Positions 1 through 7,489 of a stretch of 37,065 bases of DNA are shown in pieces. The position numbers and the translations under genes are program-made. The notes under the pieces were generated by a model. The model was not told the DNA's origin and did no database searches. It saw only the letters and a list, made by a program, of their open reading frames with translations. Position 1 is the first letter of the stretch. Each line of letters opens with the position of its first letter. Source of the DNA: Comamonadaceae bacterium (GTDB taxonomy: Bacteria; Pseudomonadota; Gammaproteobacteria; Burkholderiales; Burkholderiaceae_C); contig CANFWI010000030.1 in NCBI GenBank assembly GCA_947450675.1, forward strand, positions 1 through 37,065, read 5' to 3'.

Positions 1-285
1 CACGTACAGTTCTGCTTGCGCCACGTCTTTGATCGCCACAGGGGCGCCCAAAACCGGCTTATAAACCAACGCGATGCTTTCACCCGCGGCGGTCAGGCGT
101 TGCGCTTCAATCAGCTTTTGCAATCGCCGTTGCAGCGTCCGACGGTTGAGCTTGTCGCCTTGCCTGCGCGTCATCTCCGCCTCTACATCCGAAATGCGGA
201 TGCCATTCGGGTGAGCCGCAACTATGGATTCGATCAGTTGGAGTTCTTCGCTAGGTGTGGTGCGCGGCATCGGTTGGGCTTTCAT
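1..285 (-). CDS. Winged-helix N-terminal domain protein, possibly Fic family (3' end outside window)
   Basis: This is a 95-codon open frame that runs off the left edge, starting at a tentative ATG at 285. Its N-terminus (MKAQPMPRTTPSEELQLIE...) is followed by a helix-turn-helix-like stretch with the motif RRTLQRRLQKLIEAQRLT at roughly residues 47-64. The layout is a short wHTH that selects between half-sites, then a linker leading into an unseen C-terminal domain. In betaproteobacteria this type of N-terminus often precedes a Fic (AMP-transferase) domain. I infer that from resemblance alone, because the HPFxxGNGR catalytic motif would lie outside the window. It could equally be a plain wHTH regulator. 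No clear ribosome binding site precedes the ATG. The array of CGACA/TGTCG half-sites 33-100 bases upstream would suit autoregulation. Confidence 0.55.
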   Translation of the reverse strand, partial: MKAQPMPRTTPSEELQLIESIVAAHPNGIRISDVEAEMTRRQGDKLNRRTLQRRLQKLIEAQRLTAAGESIALVYKPVLGAPVAIKDVAQAELYV

Positions 286-317
286 GCATTGAGTCGCATG
301 CCCATGATGCCGAGGAG

Positions 318-385
318 CGACATAGAACGACATAGAACGACATGGCGCGACAAAATTCAACCCAATTGTGTCGCCCTATATGTCG
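318..385. promoter_or_regulatory. Phased CGACA/TGTCG half-site array
   Basis: CGACA occurs at 318, 328, 338 and 348, exactly 10 bases apart, so all four lie on nearly the same face of the helix. The inverted form TGTCG follows at 369 and 381. The array sits just upstream of the partial wHTH gene and beyond the end of the decayed sugar locus. It looks like a multi-site operator, possibly bound by the wHTH protein itself. This is inference; no promoter boxes were assigned. Confidence 0.45.
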
Positions 386-389
386 GCCG

Positions 390-797
390 TCAAGGAAATA
401 GTGTCACGCTAGGATGACCTACCCCCATCGCCCGACGCAACCCATCTTCCACAGACACGAGCGGCACCCAACCCAACAAACTGCGCGCCTTCGACATATC
501 AACCTGCAAATTACCGCACAAGCGCTGCACCGCATCACCCTTGCCCAGCAGCGTTGCCCCCGCCTGCAAAGCCCACACCGGCACCGGCAGCAGACGCGCA
601 GGGACCCCGGCTGCTAGCGCCATGCCGCGCACCAGCTCGGTGGTGGACAGGTCTTGCCCGTCACTCACCAAAAAAGTTTGGTTGGCCGCTTGGGGGTGGG
701 TGATGCAGGTGACGATGAAATCCACCAAGTTGTCCAGCGCCACCAAGCTGCGCTGGTTGTGCACCGCGCCCAGCGGCAAAGGCCAACGTAATGGCGT
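390..797 (-). pseudogene. C-terminal fragment of a WbpV/Gne-like NAD-dependent sugar epimerase
   Basis: The frame from about 797 down to 390 encodes the typical C-terminal half of a WbpV/UDP-GlcNAc-4-epimerase-like SDR. It contains PLPLGAVHNQRSLVALDN, then DFIVTCITHPQAANQTF, SDGQDLSTTELVRGM and a closing LLGWVPLVSVEDGLRRA. The Rossmann nucleotide-binding half and the YxxxK catalytic region are absent. The residues upstream in this frame do not resemble the family. The fragment is joined out of frame to the RmlD-like N-terminus, so no functional epimerase is expected. In intact Burkholderiales loci this gene usually sits near the end of the O-antigen cluster, which fits its position here. The alternative is an assembly join. 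Confidence 0.8.
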
Positions 798-1275
798 GCG
801 GGTAAACCACTTCTCCCAAATATTTGCTGCGCCCGTACAAGTCTTTTGCATCAGACATGTCAGCTTCGGTGTACATACCCTTAGCACCAGAAAATACACA
901 GTCAGTGCTCATGTGCACTAATCGGGCACCAGCAACACCGCATAGTCGAGCAAGCCGATGCGGCAGCAGGGAGTTGATGGGGATTGCAGCCAATGGATCA
1001 TCAGCCTCTGCAAGCTGCTTCACCAAACCAATGCAGTTGATCACGACAGCTGGTTGCACTTTAGAAAACAGATTAATCAAACTGTCGATGTGCTCGACAT
1101 CGACATCACAGATCAGGCGATCAGATAAATCTGCAGGCAGCAAGCGCAGCGCGCTCGTTGAGCGAGCCGATCCAACCACCTCAAAACCTGCACTTTGTGC
1201 AAACAAGCGCAGCACCGCATTGCCCAACATGCCGGTAGCACCCAGCACCAAAACTTTGATTTTTTTAGACGTCAT
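661..1275 (-). pseudogene. RmlD/WbjC-like sugar-nucleotide reductase, N-terminal part fused to foreign frame
   Basis: The ATG at 1275 overlaps the stop of the upstream glycosyltransferase fragment. The first ~163 residues are a normal RmlD/WbjC-type SDR: a GATGMLGNAV nucleotide-binding loop at residues 12-21, VINCIG, then MSTDCVFSG and YGRSKYLGE with the catalytic Tyr/Lys pair. Family members continue past YPHAITL with RTSIIGHE. Here, near base 787, the reading changes abruptly to a run that is simply the wrong frame of the WbpV-like gene (AFAAGRGAQPAQLGG...) and stops at 661. The substrate-binding half is missing, so activity is unlikely. Related enzymes act in UDP-L-FucNAc or dTDP-rhamnose synthesis. 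The exact substrate cannot be told. Confidence 0.78.
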
Positions 1276-2162
1276 GGGTTGTTGTTTTCATTGATTTCTT
1301 ATCTCCCGATTTTGGAGGCTTCTCACCATGCACTAAGTCAAAAAGAATTAGAGCCAGTCGAGTAGCTAGCAACTTTGGCTCAAAATTTTTCTCGTAAAAA
1401 GAAAGGCCTCGCCGCGACATTTGCTCCAGCTCTTCAGGGGGAGCATCACGCAAACGTATCACAGCATCAGCCAATGCCTTCGCATCTTCGGCAGGACAAG
1501 CTATGCCAGCACCGGCCGCTGTTACCACGCGTGCGCCTTCACCGTCCAAGGAAGCAATGATCGGCCTTCCCGCAGCCAGATAGGCCTGCACTTTGCTAGG
1601 CACCGTCTGGCTCATGATAGGGTCTCGCAGCAGACTGACCAAAACTGCCGAGGCCTGAGCCAGAATGCCGGGCATATCCGACGGTGGGAAGCGGCCAGGT
1701 AGCCTGACATTATTCAGGCCAAGTCGCCGTACCTCCTGCTGCAGCCATTCGCTGCGGCTACCGCTACCGACCAGCACAAACAGCACATCTCGATCGTCGT
1801 GCAGCAACAATGCGGCGGCAAGCACCGTGTCAAGCGCCTGCACGGTACCTAGGTTGCCTGCGAAGACAACATTGAAACCCGGCCCAAGTTGTAATGAGCA
1901 CGGCCGCTCCGTATCGGGCTTCGAAAATGCCAATTCGCCCGGATTCGGGTGGTAAACCACTGGTGTGTCGCCTGCCATTTGTACGACTGGCTCGACGAAG
2001 GCCTGCGACTGCACCAGCAACAAATCGTTCTTCCGGTAAATCCAACGCACGATCGCAGACACAGCGTCCAGGACTTTCTGGTTGCGAATGAAGCCTGTAG
2101 CACTTAGGCTCTCTGGCCATAGATCCTGCACCCAAGTGACCAACTTCGCGCCTTTGACCCAC

Positions 2163-2692
<530 letters not shown>

Positions 2693-3751
2693 TTATGGAT
2701 TGCCGCGCTGCGCTCGCAATGACGAATTTTGGAAATCTTGATAGGCGGTGGCTAGGCCTGCGTCGAGGCTCACTTGGGCTTGCCAGCCGAGTGCGTTCAG
2801 GCGACGGCTGTCCATCAGCTTGCGTGGGGAGCCGTCGGGTTTGCTGGTGTCGAAGTCAATGGTGCCTTGGTAGCCGACGGTCTTGCCGACTGCCAGTGCC
2901 AGCTCTTTGATGGTGATGTCTTCACCAAAGCCCACGTTAATGTGGCTTTGCATGGGCTGGGTGTGAGCGTCTAGCGTGGGCTTGGGCAGGTTCATGACGA
3001 ACACGCTGGCAGCGGCCATGTCGTCTACGTACAAAAACTCGCGCCGTGGTGTGCCACTGCCCCAGATGGTGACTGTTGGGGCGTTGGCCACTTTTGCTTC
3101 ATGGAAGCGGCGGATCAACGCCGGGATGACGTGGCTGTTTTCTGGGTGGTAGTTGTCGCCGGGGCCGTACAGGTTGGTGGGCATGACGCTGCGGTAGTCC
3201 ACGCCGTGGCTTTGGCCGTACTGGCGGTTGTAGCTTTCGCACAGCTTGATGCCCGCAATTTTGGCAATGGCGTAGGGCTCGTTGGTGGGCTCTAGCGGGC
3301 CGGTGAGCAGCGCCGACTCGGCCATGGGCTGCGAGGCGAGCTTGGGGTAAATGCAGCTGGAGCCGAGGAACAAGAGTTTTTGAACGCCGCACCTAAAAGC
3401 CGCGTCAATCACGTTGGCCTGCACCATCAGGTTTTGGTAGATGAACTCGGCCGGGTAGGTGTTGTTGGCGTGGATGCCACCGACTTTGGCGGCGGCCAGG
3501 TAGACCTGTGTGGGCTTTTCTGCGGCGAAGAAAGCTTGCACGGCGGCTTGGTTGGTGAGGTCTAGCTCGGCGTGGGTTCTTGTGACGAGCGTGAAAGCGG
3601 GCATGGATTGCCGCGCTTCGCTCGCAATGACGGCGGTATCGTCATTGCGAGGAGGTACGACGTGGCAATCCATCGACTGCAGCTGTCGAATGATGGCGCT
3701 GCCGACCATGCCTCGGTGGCCTGCGACGTAGATTTTGTTTTCTTGGCTCAT
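2693..3751 (-). CDS. fcl: GDP-L-fucose synthase with repeat-derived insertion and tail
   Basis: Fcl is an NADPH-dependent SDR that epimerises and reduces GDP-4-keto-6-deoxy-D-mannose to GDP-L-fucose in the cytoplasm. Visible motifs are the [10 protein letters not shown] nucleotide loop (residues 11-20), the [20 protein letters not shown] signature, GSSCIYPK, the catalytic [11 protein letters not shown]yr/Lys, NLYGPGDN and [15 protein letters not shown]. The protein is 352 residues, against roughly 310-325 usual. The excess is residues ~26-50, which read entirely from a REPIN-like repeat inserted in frame between the first helix and second strand, plus a repeat-derived C-terminal tail. The start ATG overlaps the FitB stop (ATGA). 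All catalytic motifs lie outside the insert, so activity may be kept, but the gmd partner is broken. Confidence 0.93.
   Translation of the reverse strand: MSQENKIYVAGHRGMVGSAIIRQLQSMDCHVVPPRNDDTAVIASEARQSMPAFTLVTRTHAELDLTNQAAVQAFFAAEKPTQVYLAAAKVGGIHANNTYPAEFIYQNLMVQANVIDAAFRCGVQKLLFLGSSCIYPKLASQPMAESALLTGPLEPTNEPYAIAKIAGIKLCESYNRQYGQSHGVDYRSVMPTNLYGPGDNYHPENSHVIPALIRRFHEAKVANAPTVTIWGSGTPRREFLYVDDMAAASVFVMNLPKPTLDAHTQPMQSHINVGFGEDITIKELALAVGKTVGYQGTIDFDTSKPDGSPRKLMDSRRLNALGWQAQVSLDAGLATAYQDFQNSSLRAQRGNP
2695..2724. repeat. REP-like element, single copy at the 3' end of fcl
   Basis: The element runs from ATGGATTGCC (2695-2704) to CAATGACG (2717-2724) and is an imperfect palindrome. It belongs to the same family as the pair inside fcl. 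It supplies the last codons of fcl ([10 protein letters not shown]) and the fcl stop codon. Confidence 0.75.
3603..3673. repeat. REPIN-like inverted pair inserted inside fcl
   Basis: Two REP-like units face each other. ATGGATTGCC (3603-3612) pairs with GGCAATCCAT (3664-3673), and the inner CAATGACG (3625-3632) pairs with CGTCATTG (3640-3647) across a 7-base spacer. The whole forms a long stem-loop. It is open in the fcl frame and encodes residues ~26-50 without a stop. Confidence 0.85.
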
Positions 3752-4182
3752 GGAATTATTGAATGCTCGCCCCAGGGATTGACCACGGGAACCGATAAAT
3801 CATCAAAATGCCGCACATTTCGCGTGGCCAGGGTGGCGCGTCGCGCCAAGGCGATGCCGGCAATAAACGTATCACGCATGTCCACGGGGCGGCCACGAGT
3901 TTTGCGATCTGCCGCCAACTCCGCGGCGTGCGCGGCGGCATGGGTGTCAAAAATTAGTACTCGGTTTTGCAAGTCGTCTTGCACCAATTCTTCGAAGCGT
4001 TGCTCCAACAAGTCTTTGCGCCTTCCTGCGGCCAGCAGGGCCAGTCCGTAGCGGGCTTCAAATACCGTGATGCTGCTCAGCCATATGGACTCAGCGGGCT
4101 GGTCGTCCAGCCAGGCCACCACCTGCGGGTCGGGCTGCTGCTGCATCAAGGCAGACAACACATTGGTGTCCAAGATGATCAT
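3748..4182 (-). CDS. fitB: PIN-domain endoribonuclease toxin, FitB/VapC type
   Basis: The product is 144 residues, the usual length for a VapC/FitB toxin. It opens with [11 protein letters not shown] (catalytic Asp5), carries Glu42 in [12 protein letters not shown] and [10 protein letters not shown] with the third acidic site, and later has [14 protein letters not shown] toxins cleave tRNA or rRNA when not held by their antitoxin. The ATG overlaps the antitoxin stop by 4 bases (ATGA), and its own stop overlaps the fcl ATG in the same way, so it is embedded in the sugar operon. The closing [10 protein letters not shown] matches FitB-like proteins. I am confident of the fold and pairing. Assignment to FitB rather than another VapC subgroup rests on the partner. 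Confidence 0.88.
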   Translation of the reverse strand: MIILDTNVLSALMQQQPDPQVVAWLDDQPAESIWLSSITVFEARYGLALLAAGRRKDLLEQRFEELVQDDLQNRVLIFDTHAAAHAAELAADRKTRGRPVDMRDTFIAGIALARRATLATRNVRHFDDLSVPVVNPWGEHSIIP

Positions 4183-4427
4183 TCGCCCAGCGCCATGGGT
4201 TCAACGCCCTGACCACGCAACTCCGGCAAGGGCTCAAGCAGGCCTGAACCCGCAAAGCGCGCAGCGATGCGGGTGCCGAGCTTCGCACGCGCTTGAGCCG
4301 GTTCATTGACCGCCTGCCGCAGGATTTGGCGCACCTCTTCCTCCATGCTCCAACCATGCAGACTGGCGCGCGCTTTGAGACCATTCTTCACGCCATCATC
4401 AATATTGCGTACGATCATTTGTGCCAT
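4179..4427 (-). CDS. fitA: FitA-like ribbon-helix-helix/Arc-type antitoxin
   Basis: The protein is 82 residues from the ATG at 4427, chosen because MAQMIVRNIDDGVKNGLKAR is the standard FitA N-terminus. A frame-open ATG at 4451 would add eight unlikely residues and start inside the operator region. An RHH fold is expected over residues ~1-45, including GWSMEEEVRQIL. The C-terminal tail would wrap the PIN toxin. FitA proteins repress their own promoter as FitAB complexes. A perfect 18-bp palindrome lies 25-43 bases upstream of this start and is the obvious candidate operator. The gene follows manC by 39 bases. Confidence 0.87.
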   Translation of the reverse strand: MAQMIVRNIDDGVKNGLKARASLHGWSMEEEVRQILRQAVNEPAQARAKLGTRIAARFAGSGLLEPLPELRGQGVEPMALGE

Positions 4428-4452
4428 TGGAATTCCTTCAAATTGAGTCAAA

Positions 4453-4470
4453 ATGATATCGCGATATCAT
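4453..4470. promoter_or_regulatory. Perfect 18-bp palindrome, candidate FitAB operator
   Basis: ATGATATCGCGATATCAT is fully self-complementary. It covers the manC stop codon (4467-4469) and ends 25 bases before the fitA start. Neisserial FitAB also binds an inverted repeat at its own promoter, so autoregulation of an internal promoter within the sugar operon is the simplest reading. That role is inferred. Confidence 0.7.
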
Positions 4471-5891
4471 AAACTCTCACTTGCCGGTTTGGCACGCCCG
4501 TAGGTATCCTCAAAACGCACAATGTCGTCTTCACCCAAGTAGCTGCCTGACTGCACTTCGATCAGCTCCAGATCAGTCTTACCCGGGTTTTCAAGCCGGT
4601 GTTTAACGCCTAGCGGGATGTAGGTGCTCTGGTTTTCTGTCAGCAAGATTTCTTCTTCGCCTTTGGTGACCAAGGCTGTGCCTTTGACCACGATCCAGTG
4701 CTCAGCGCGGTGGTGATGCATTTGCAGGCTGAGCTTGGCGCCCGGGCGCACGGTGATGCGTTTGACTTGGTGCCGCTCGCCAACGTCCACACTGTCGTAA
4801 GCGCCCCAAGGTCTGGCGACTTTGCGGTGCTGGACTGACTGGGAAATGTTGTCTGCGTCCAACCGGGCCACCACTTGCTTGACCTGCTCCACGTGGCTGC
4901 TGGCCGCGACCAGCAAGGCGTCGGGGGTGTCGATGATCAGTAAATCTTGCGTGCCCAAGACCACCACTGGGCGGTGCGGCGCGTGCACAAAGGTGTTGTT
5001 GGCGTGTAGCGCAAAACCTTGGCCGTTTAGCCGATTCCCTTGGGCGTCGGCTGAGGTCAGGTCTGCCACGGCGTTCCAGCTGCCGACGTCACTCCAGGCG
5101 CTGGCAAAGGGGAGCACGGCCACATTGGCGTGGTGCTCCATGACGGCGTAGTCGATGCTTTCTGAGCGGCAGGCTTCAAACGCTTGCGGCTGCGGGCGCA
5201 CAAAGCTGCCGTCTTGGGTGGCTGACGCCATGGCCAGCTGGCAGGCTTGCAAGATGTCGGGCGCGTGCTGACCCAAAGCGCTGAGCAGAGTTTGAGCAGA
5301 ACACAAAAAGATGCCAGCGTTCCAGAGCGCGCTGCCAGATAGCAGCAAGGCCTCTGCCTTGTCTTGGGCTGGCTTTTCGGTGAAGCCTTCCACATTGAAT
5401 GCGCCGTCTGGCCGTTCGCCGCCTTGGCGGATGTAACCGTAAGCGGTGCTGGGGAAAGTCGGCGAGATGCCGAAGGTGACGATGGCGCCCTGCTCCGCTG
5501 CGGCAACGCCTTGTTTGACCACTTGGGCAAAGGCAGCGGCGTCAGGGATGTGGTGGTCCGATGGGCAAAACAGAAGCAGGTCTTCTGGTTTGGCAGCCAA
5601 GGCGGCGATGGCCATAGCGGCGGCGGTGTTGCGCGCCACAGGCTCTAGCAAGACCGTGCCCTGAACCTTTGACGCCTGCATGGCTTCGGCGACGAGAAAC
5701 CGGTGCTCGTCTGAGGCGACGCAGATGACGCTCTTGCTTAATAGTGAGACACGCTCCAGCGTGAGCTGCAGCAGGCTTTTGTTGCCGATGAGCGGCACAA
5801 ACTGCTTAGGAAAGCTCTTGCGGCTGAGCGGCCACAGGCGTGTGCCAGAGCCGCCGCAGAGGACGACGGGGGTGATTGTGGGGATATTCAT
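4467..5891 (-). CDS. manC: Mannose-1-phosphate guanylyltransferase / mannose-6-phosphate isomerase
   Basis: This is a 474-residue bifunctional ManC/AlgA-type enzyme of normal length, making GDP-mannose from mannose-1-phosphate and GTP. The N-terminal nucleotidyltransferase shows VVLCGGSGTRLWPLSRKSFP (residues 9-28) and the family FCPSDHHIPD motif. ENQSTYIPLGVKHRLENPG and VKRITVRPGAKLSLQMHHHR mark the C-terminal cupin with metal-binding His residues. The product feeds Gmd and Fcl for GDP-fucose, or mannose units directly. The ATG overlaps the stop of the MarR_EPS gene (ATGA), so the two are translationally coupled. The stop codon is inside the palindrome that precedes fitA. Confidence 0.96.
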   Translation of the reverse strand: MNIPTITPVVLCGGSGTRLWPLSRKSFPKQFVPLIGNKSLLQLTLERVSLLSKSVICVASDEHRFLVAEAMQASKVQGTVLLEPVARNTAAAMAIAALAAKPEDLLLFCPSDHHIPDAAAFAQVVKQGVAAAEQGAIVTFGISPTFPSTAYGYIRQGGERPDGAFNVEGFTEKPAQDKAEALLLSGSALWNAGIFLCSAQTLLSALGQHAPDILQACQLAMASATQDGSFVRPQPQAFEACRSESIDYAVMEHHANVAVLPFASAWSDVGSWNAVADLTSADAQGNRLNGQGFALHANNTFVHAPHRPVVVLGTQDLLIIDTPDALLVAASSHVEQVKQVVARLDADNISQSVQHRKVARPWGAYDSVDVGERHQVKRITVRPGAKLSLQMHHHRAEHWIVVKGTALVTKGEEEILLTENQSTYIPLGVKHRLENPGKTDLELIEVQSGSYLGEDDIVRFEDTYGRAKPASESL

Positions 5892-6253
5892 GTTTTGTCC
5901 GATCCGTCGCCGTCTGCTTTGTCGATATCAGACCTAAGCTTCGCTATCTCGGCTTTGAGCGCTTTGTACTCGTCCATCTTGCGCTTCAAGAAGGTGCTGG
6001 TCAGGGCTGCTTTTTCTGCGATGCCGATGGGCGTCAGCAGATAGGCGTAGCCGAGCTTGTTATTGCTCTTGCTGAAGTTATGCATCTTCACCCAGCCTTT
6101 GTCTTTGAGCGCGTTCAGGCAGTAGTTCAACCCGCCGAAGCTGATGCCAAGCGCCTTGGCCAGCTCGCGCTGGCTGAGGTCTGGGTTGTCTTGCAAGAGC
6201 CTCATCAACCGGAAGTTGGTGTCCTCTTGAAGTTTTGCCTGGCGGCTGGTCAT
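5888..6253 (-). CDS. EPS-associated MarR-family transcriptional regulator
   Basis: The product is 121 residues. A winged helix spans about residues 10-80 (NFRLMRLLQDNPDLSQRELA, then KALGISFGGLNYCLNALKDK as the recognition region, then the GYAYLLTPIGIAEKAALT wing). A charged coiled-coil tail follows (FLKRKMDEYKALKAEIAKLR). This matches the MarR_EPS family found almost exclusively next to EPS or O-antigen genes. Its target is unknown and is presumably a polysaccharide promoter. It is the first gene after the ops-bearing leader and shares a 4-base overlap with manC. The start ATG at 6253 is preceded by a weak purine-rich stretch. Confidence 0.88.
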   Translation of the reverse strand: MTSRQAKLQEDTNFRLMRLLQDNPDLSQRELAKALGISFGGLNYCLNALKDKGWVKMHNFSKSNNKLGYAYLLTPIGIAEKAALTSTFLKRKMDEYKALKAEIAKLRSDIDKADGDGSDKT

Positions 6254-6302
6254 TGACTCACGGTCCTACTCTTTTAAACTTACTCGTTAAAAACTAACAG
6301 GA

Positions 6303-6314
6303 TCGCTACCGCAG
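6303..6314 (-). promoter_or_regulatory. ops-like element (RfaH recruitment site)
   Basis: On the minus strand the leader reads CTGCGGTAGCGA. GCGGTAGCG (6312-6304) is identical to the core of the enterobacterial ops element GGCGGTAGCGTG, which pauses RNA polymerase and recruits RfaH. It lies 50-61 bases upstream of the MarR_EPS start, in the 178-base leader directly downstream of the RfaH homologue. A 9-base match could occur by chance somewhere in the window, but it is improbable in this particular leader. Confidence 0.65.
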
Positions 6315-6337
6315 TGCCGCGTTGTTAAAAACGGCAC
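6314..6337 (-). other. Leader stem-loop abutting the ops-like element
   Basis: GTGCCG (6314-6319) pairs with CGGCAC (6332-6337) across a 12-base loop. On the transcribed strand the hairpin immediately precedes the ops-like core. Two bases of the second arm touch it. It could stabilise the pause or act as an attenuator; there is no U-tract suited to a terminator directly after it. A second short palindrome (GATCGA/TCGATC, 6343-6356) lies just upstream. Confidence 0.5.
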
Positions 6338-6431
6338 GCCACGATCGAACTCGATCAAGTTTACTGCCTAAAAAAACCTAAAGTGGTAATTCCAGCCATA
6401 AGCAACAAATATATCAATTTGATTATTGCTT

Positions 6432-6932
6432 TTAAAGATTAATCTTGCTGAGGCTGGGCGGCTCAACCGACAGGCTGATTTTTTTGCTGAGGATGTCGAT
6501 CAGCACCATGACGCGGGCCTCGCCGTCGGGCATCTGGTAGACCGCCTCAAGGCCGGCGAAGGGCCCGTCGTTAATACGGACGACTTCGCCCGGCTCAAAG
6601 TGGCGGCGCCGAACGCTAGCGTCGCTGACCGAGAACCGAATGGTGTCCACCAACAGGTCCTCGACCTTGGCGGGGACTTGGCCGAAGCTGACCAGCCGGC
6701 TGACGCCGGTGGTCGAGCGGATCGGGTTCCAGCTCCGGCCTTCCTGGCTGGCGTCCAACCGGATGAAAAGGTAGCGTGGAAACAGCGGCTCCTGAACCAC
6801 CACGAGCAACTTGCGGCGGATTTTCTCGACGGAGATGAGTGGTAGAAAGCACTCGAAGCCCTGCCGCTCAAGGTTCTCAAGCGCGCTGCCTTCGTGGCGC
6901 GGTTTGCTGTAGACGAGGTACCAGTTGAGCAC
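6432..6932 (-). CDS. rfaH: RfaH-like transcription antiterminator (NusG paralogue)
   Basis: The product is 166 residues, a normal RfaH length. The NGN domain begins LNWYLVYSKPRHEGSALENL, with CFLPLISVEKI and FPRYLFIRLDASQE (the RNA-polymerase-contacting NGN fold). A C-terminal KOW-like part follows, with FEPGEVVRINDGPFAGLEAV. RfaH proteins join RNA polymerase at ops sites and carry it through long polysaccharide operons. The start is GTG at 6932, overlapping the rmlC stop by one base (TAGTG); no ATG alternative exists. Its place inside the operon, immediately before a leader with an ops-like site, suggests that the upstream half of the transcript licenses the downstream half. Confidence 0.92.
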   Translation of the reverse strand: MLNWYLVYSKPRHEGSALENLERQGFECFLPLISVEKIRRKLLVVVQEPLFPRYLFIRLDASQEGRSWNPIRSTTGVSRLVSFGQVPAKVEDLLVDTIRFSVSDASVRRRHFEPGEVVRINDGPFAGLEAVYQMPDGEARVMVLIDILSKKISLSVEPPSLSKINL

Positions 6933-7489
6933 TAGCGGCCTGTCGCACCGAAGCCTGTCGCGCTGAGCGGCTGGCCTGCCAGGTCCTTGGCTGAGAGCTT
7001 GGGCTGAAGGCCGTTGAGCGGCCAGTCAATGCCAATCGCCGGGTCGTCCCAAGCAATACAACGCTCAAACTCCGGCGCGTAGTAGTCGGTGGTTTTGTAC
7101 AAAAAGTCGGCGCTATCGCTCAACACCAAGAACCCGTGCGCCAGGCCGGGCGGCACCCAGAGTTGTTTGTGGTTGTCTTCGGTGAGCTCCACGCCGACCC
7201 AGCGTCCAAAGGCAGGAGAGTCTGGACGGATGTCGACGGCGACGTCAAACACCGCGCCGCGCACCACACGCACCAACTTGCCCTGCGGCTGTGTCGTCTG
7301 GTAGTGCATGCCGCGCAGCACGCCTTTGCCGCTACGGCTGTGGTTGTCTTGAACGAACAGGTGGTCGGTACCGGTGGCGTCGTTGAAGGCTTTTTGGTTG
7401 AAACTCTCAAAGAAAAAGCCACGTGCGTCGCCAAATACTTTAGGTTCGATGATCAGCACGCCGGGGATGGCAGTGGGGGTGGTTTTCAT
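6932..7489 (-). CDS. rmlC: dTDP-4-dehydrorhamnose 3,5-epimerase
   Basis: RmlC is a 185-residue cupin that epimerises C3 and C5 of dTDP-4-keto-6-deoxyglucose in dTDP-L-rhamnose synthesis. Visible family motifs are GVLIIEPKVFGDARGFFFES near the N-terminus, FVQDNHSRSGKGVLRGMHYQ (the catalytic His/active-site strand), GAVFDVAVDIR, WVPPGLAHGFLVL, and YYAPEFERCIAWDDPAIGI. The ATG overlaps the HEPN-protein stop (ATGA), and the stop overlaps the rfaH GTG. It is thus the last rhamnose gene in the operon. Confidence 0.96.
   Translation of the reverse strand: MKTTPTAIPGVLIIEPKVFGDARGFFFESFNQKAFNDATGTDHLFVQDNHSRSGKGVLRGMHYQTTQPQGKLVRVVRGAVFDVAVDIRPDSPAFGRWVGVELTEDNHKQLWVPPGLAHGFLVLSDSADFLYKTTDYYAPEFERCIAWDDPAIGIDWPLNGLQPKLSAKDLAGQPLSATGFGATGR

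Noticed and set aside
16-417. 133-codon plus-strand frame at the left edge
   Set aside because: It reads opposite a credible wHTH protein and through the CGACA array, with no recognisable domain.
541-1294. Plus-strand frames opposite the RmlD-like and WbpV-like fragments
   Set aside because: The minus-strand readings match known families. The plus readings match nothing.
1757-1764. Second ops-like core (GCGGTAGC on the minus strand)
   Set aside because: It lies inside the glycosyltransferase coding fragment, not in a leader, is shorter, and is expected by chance.
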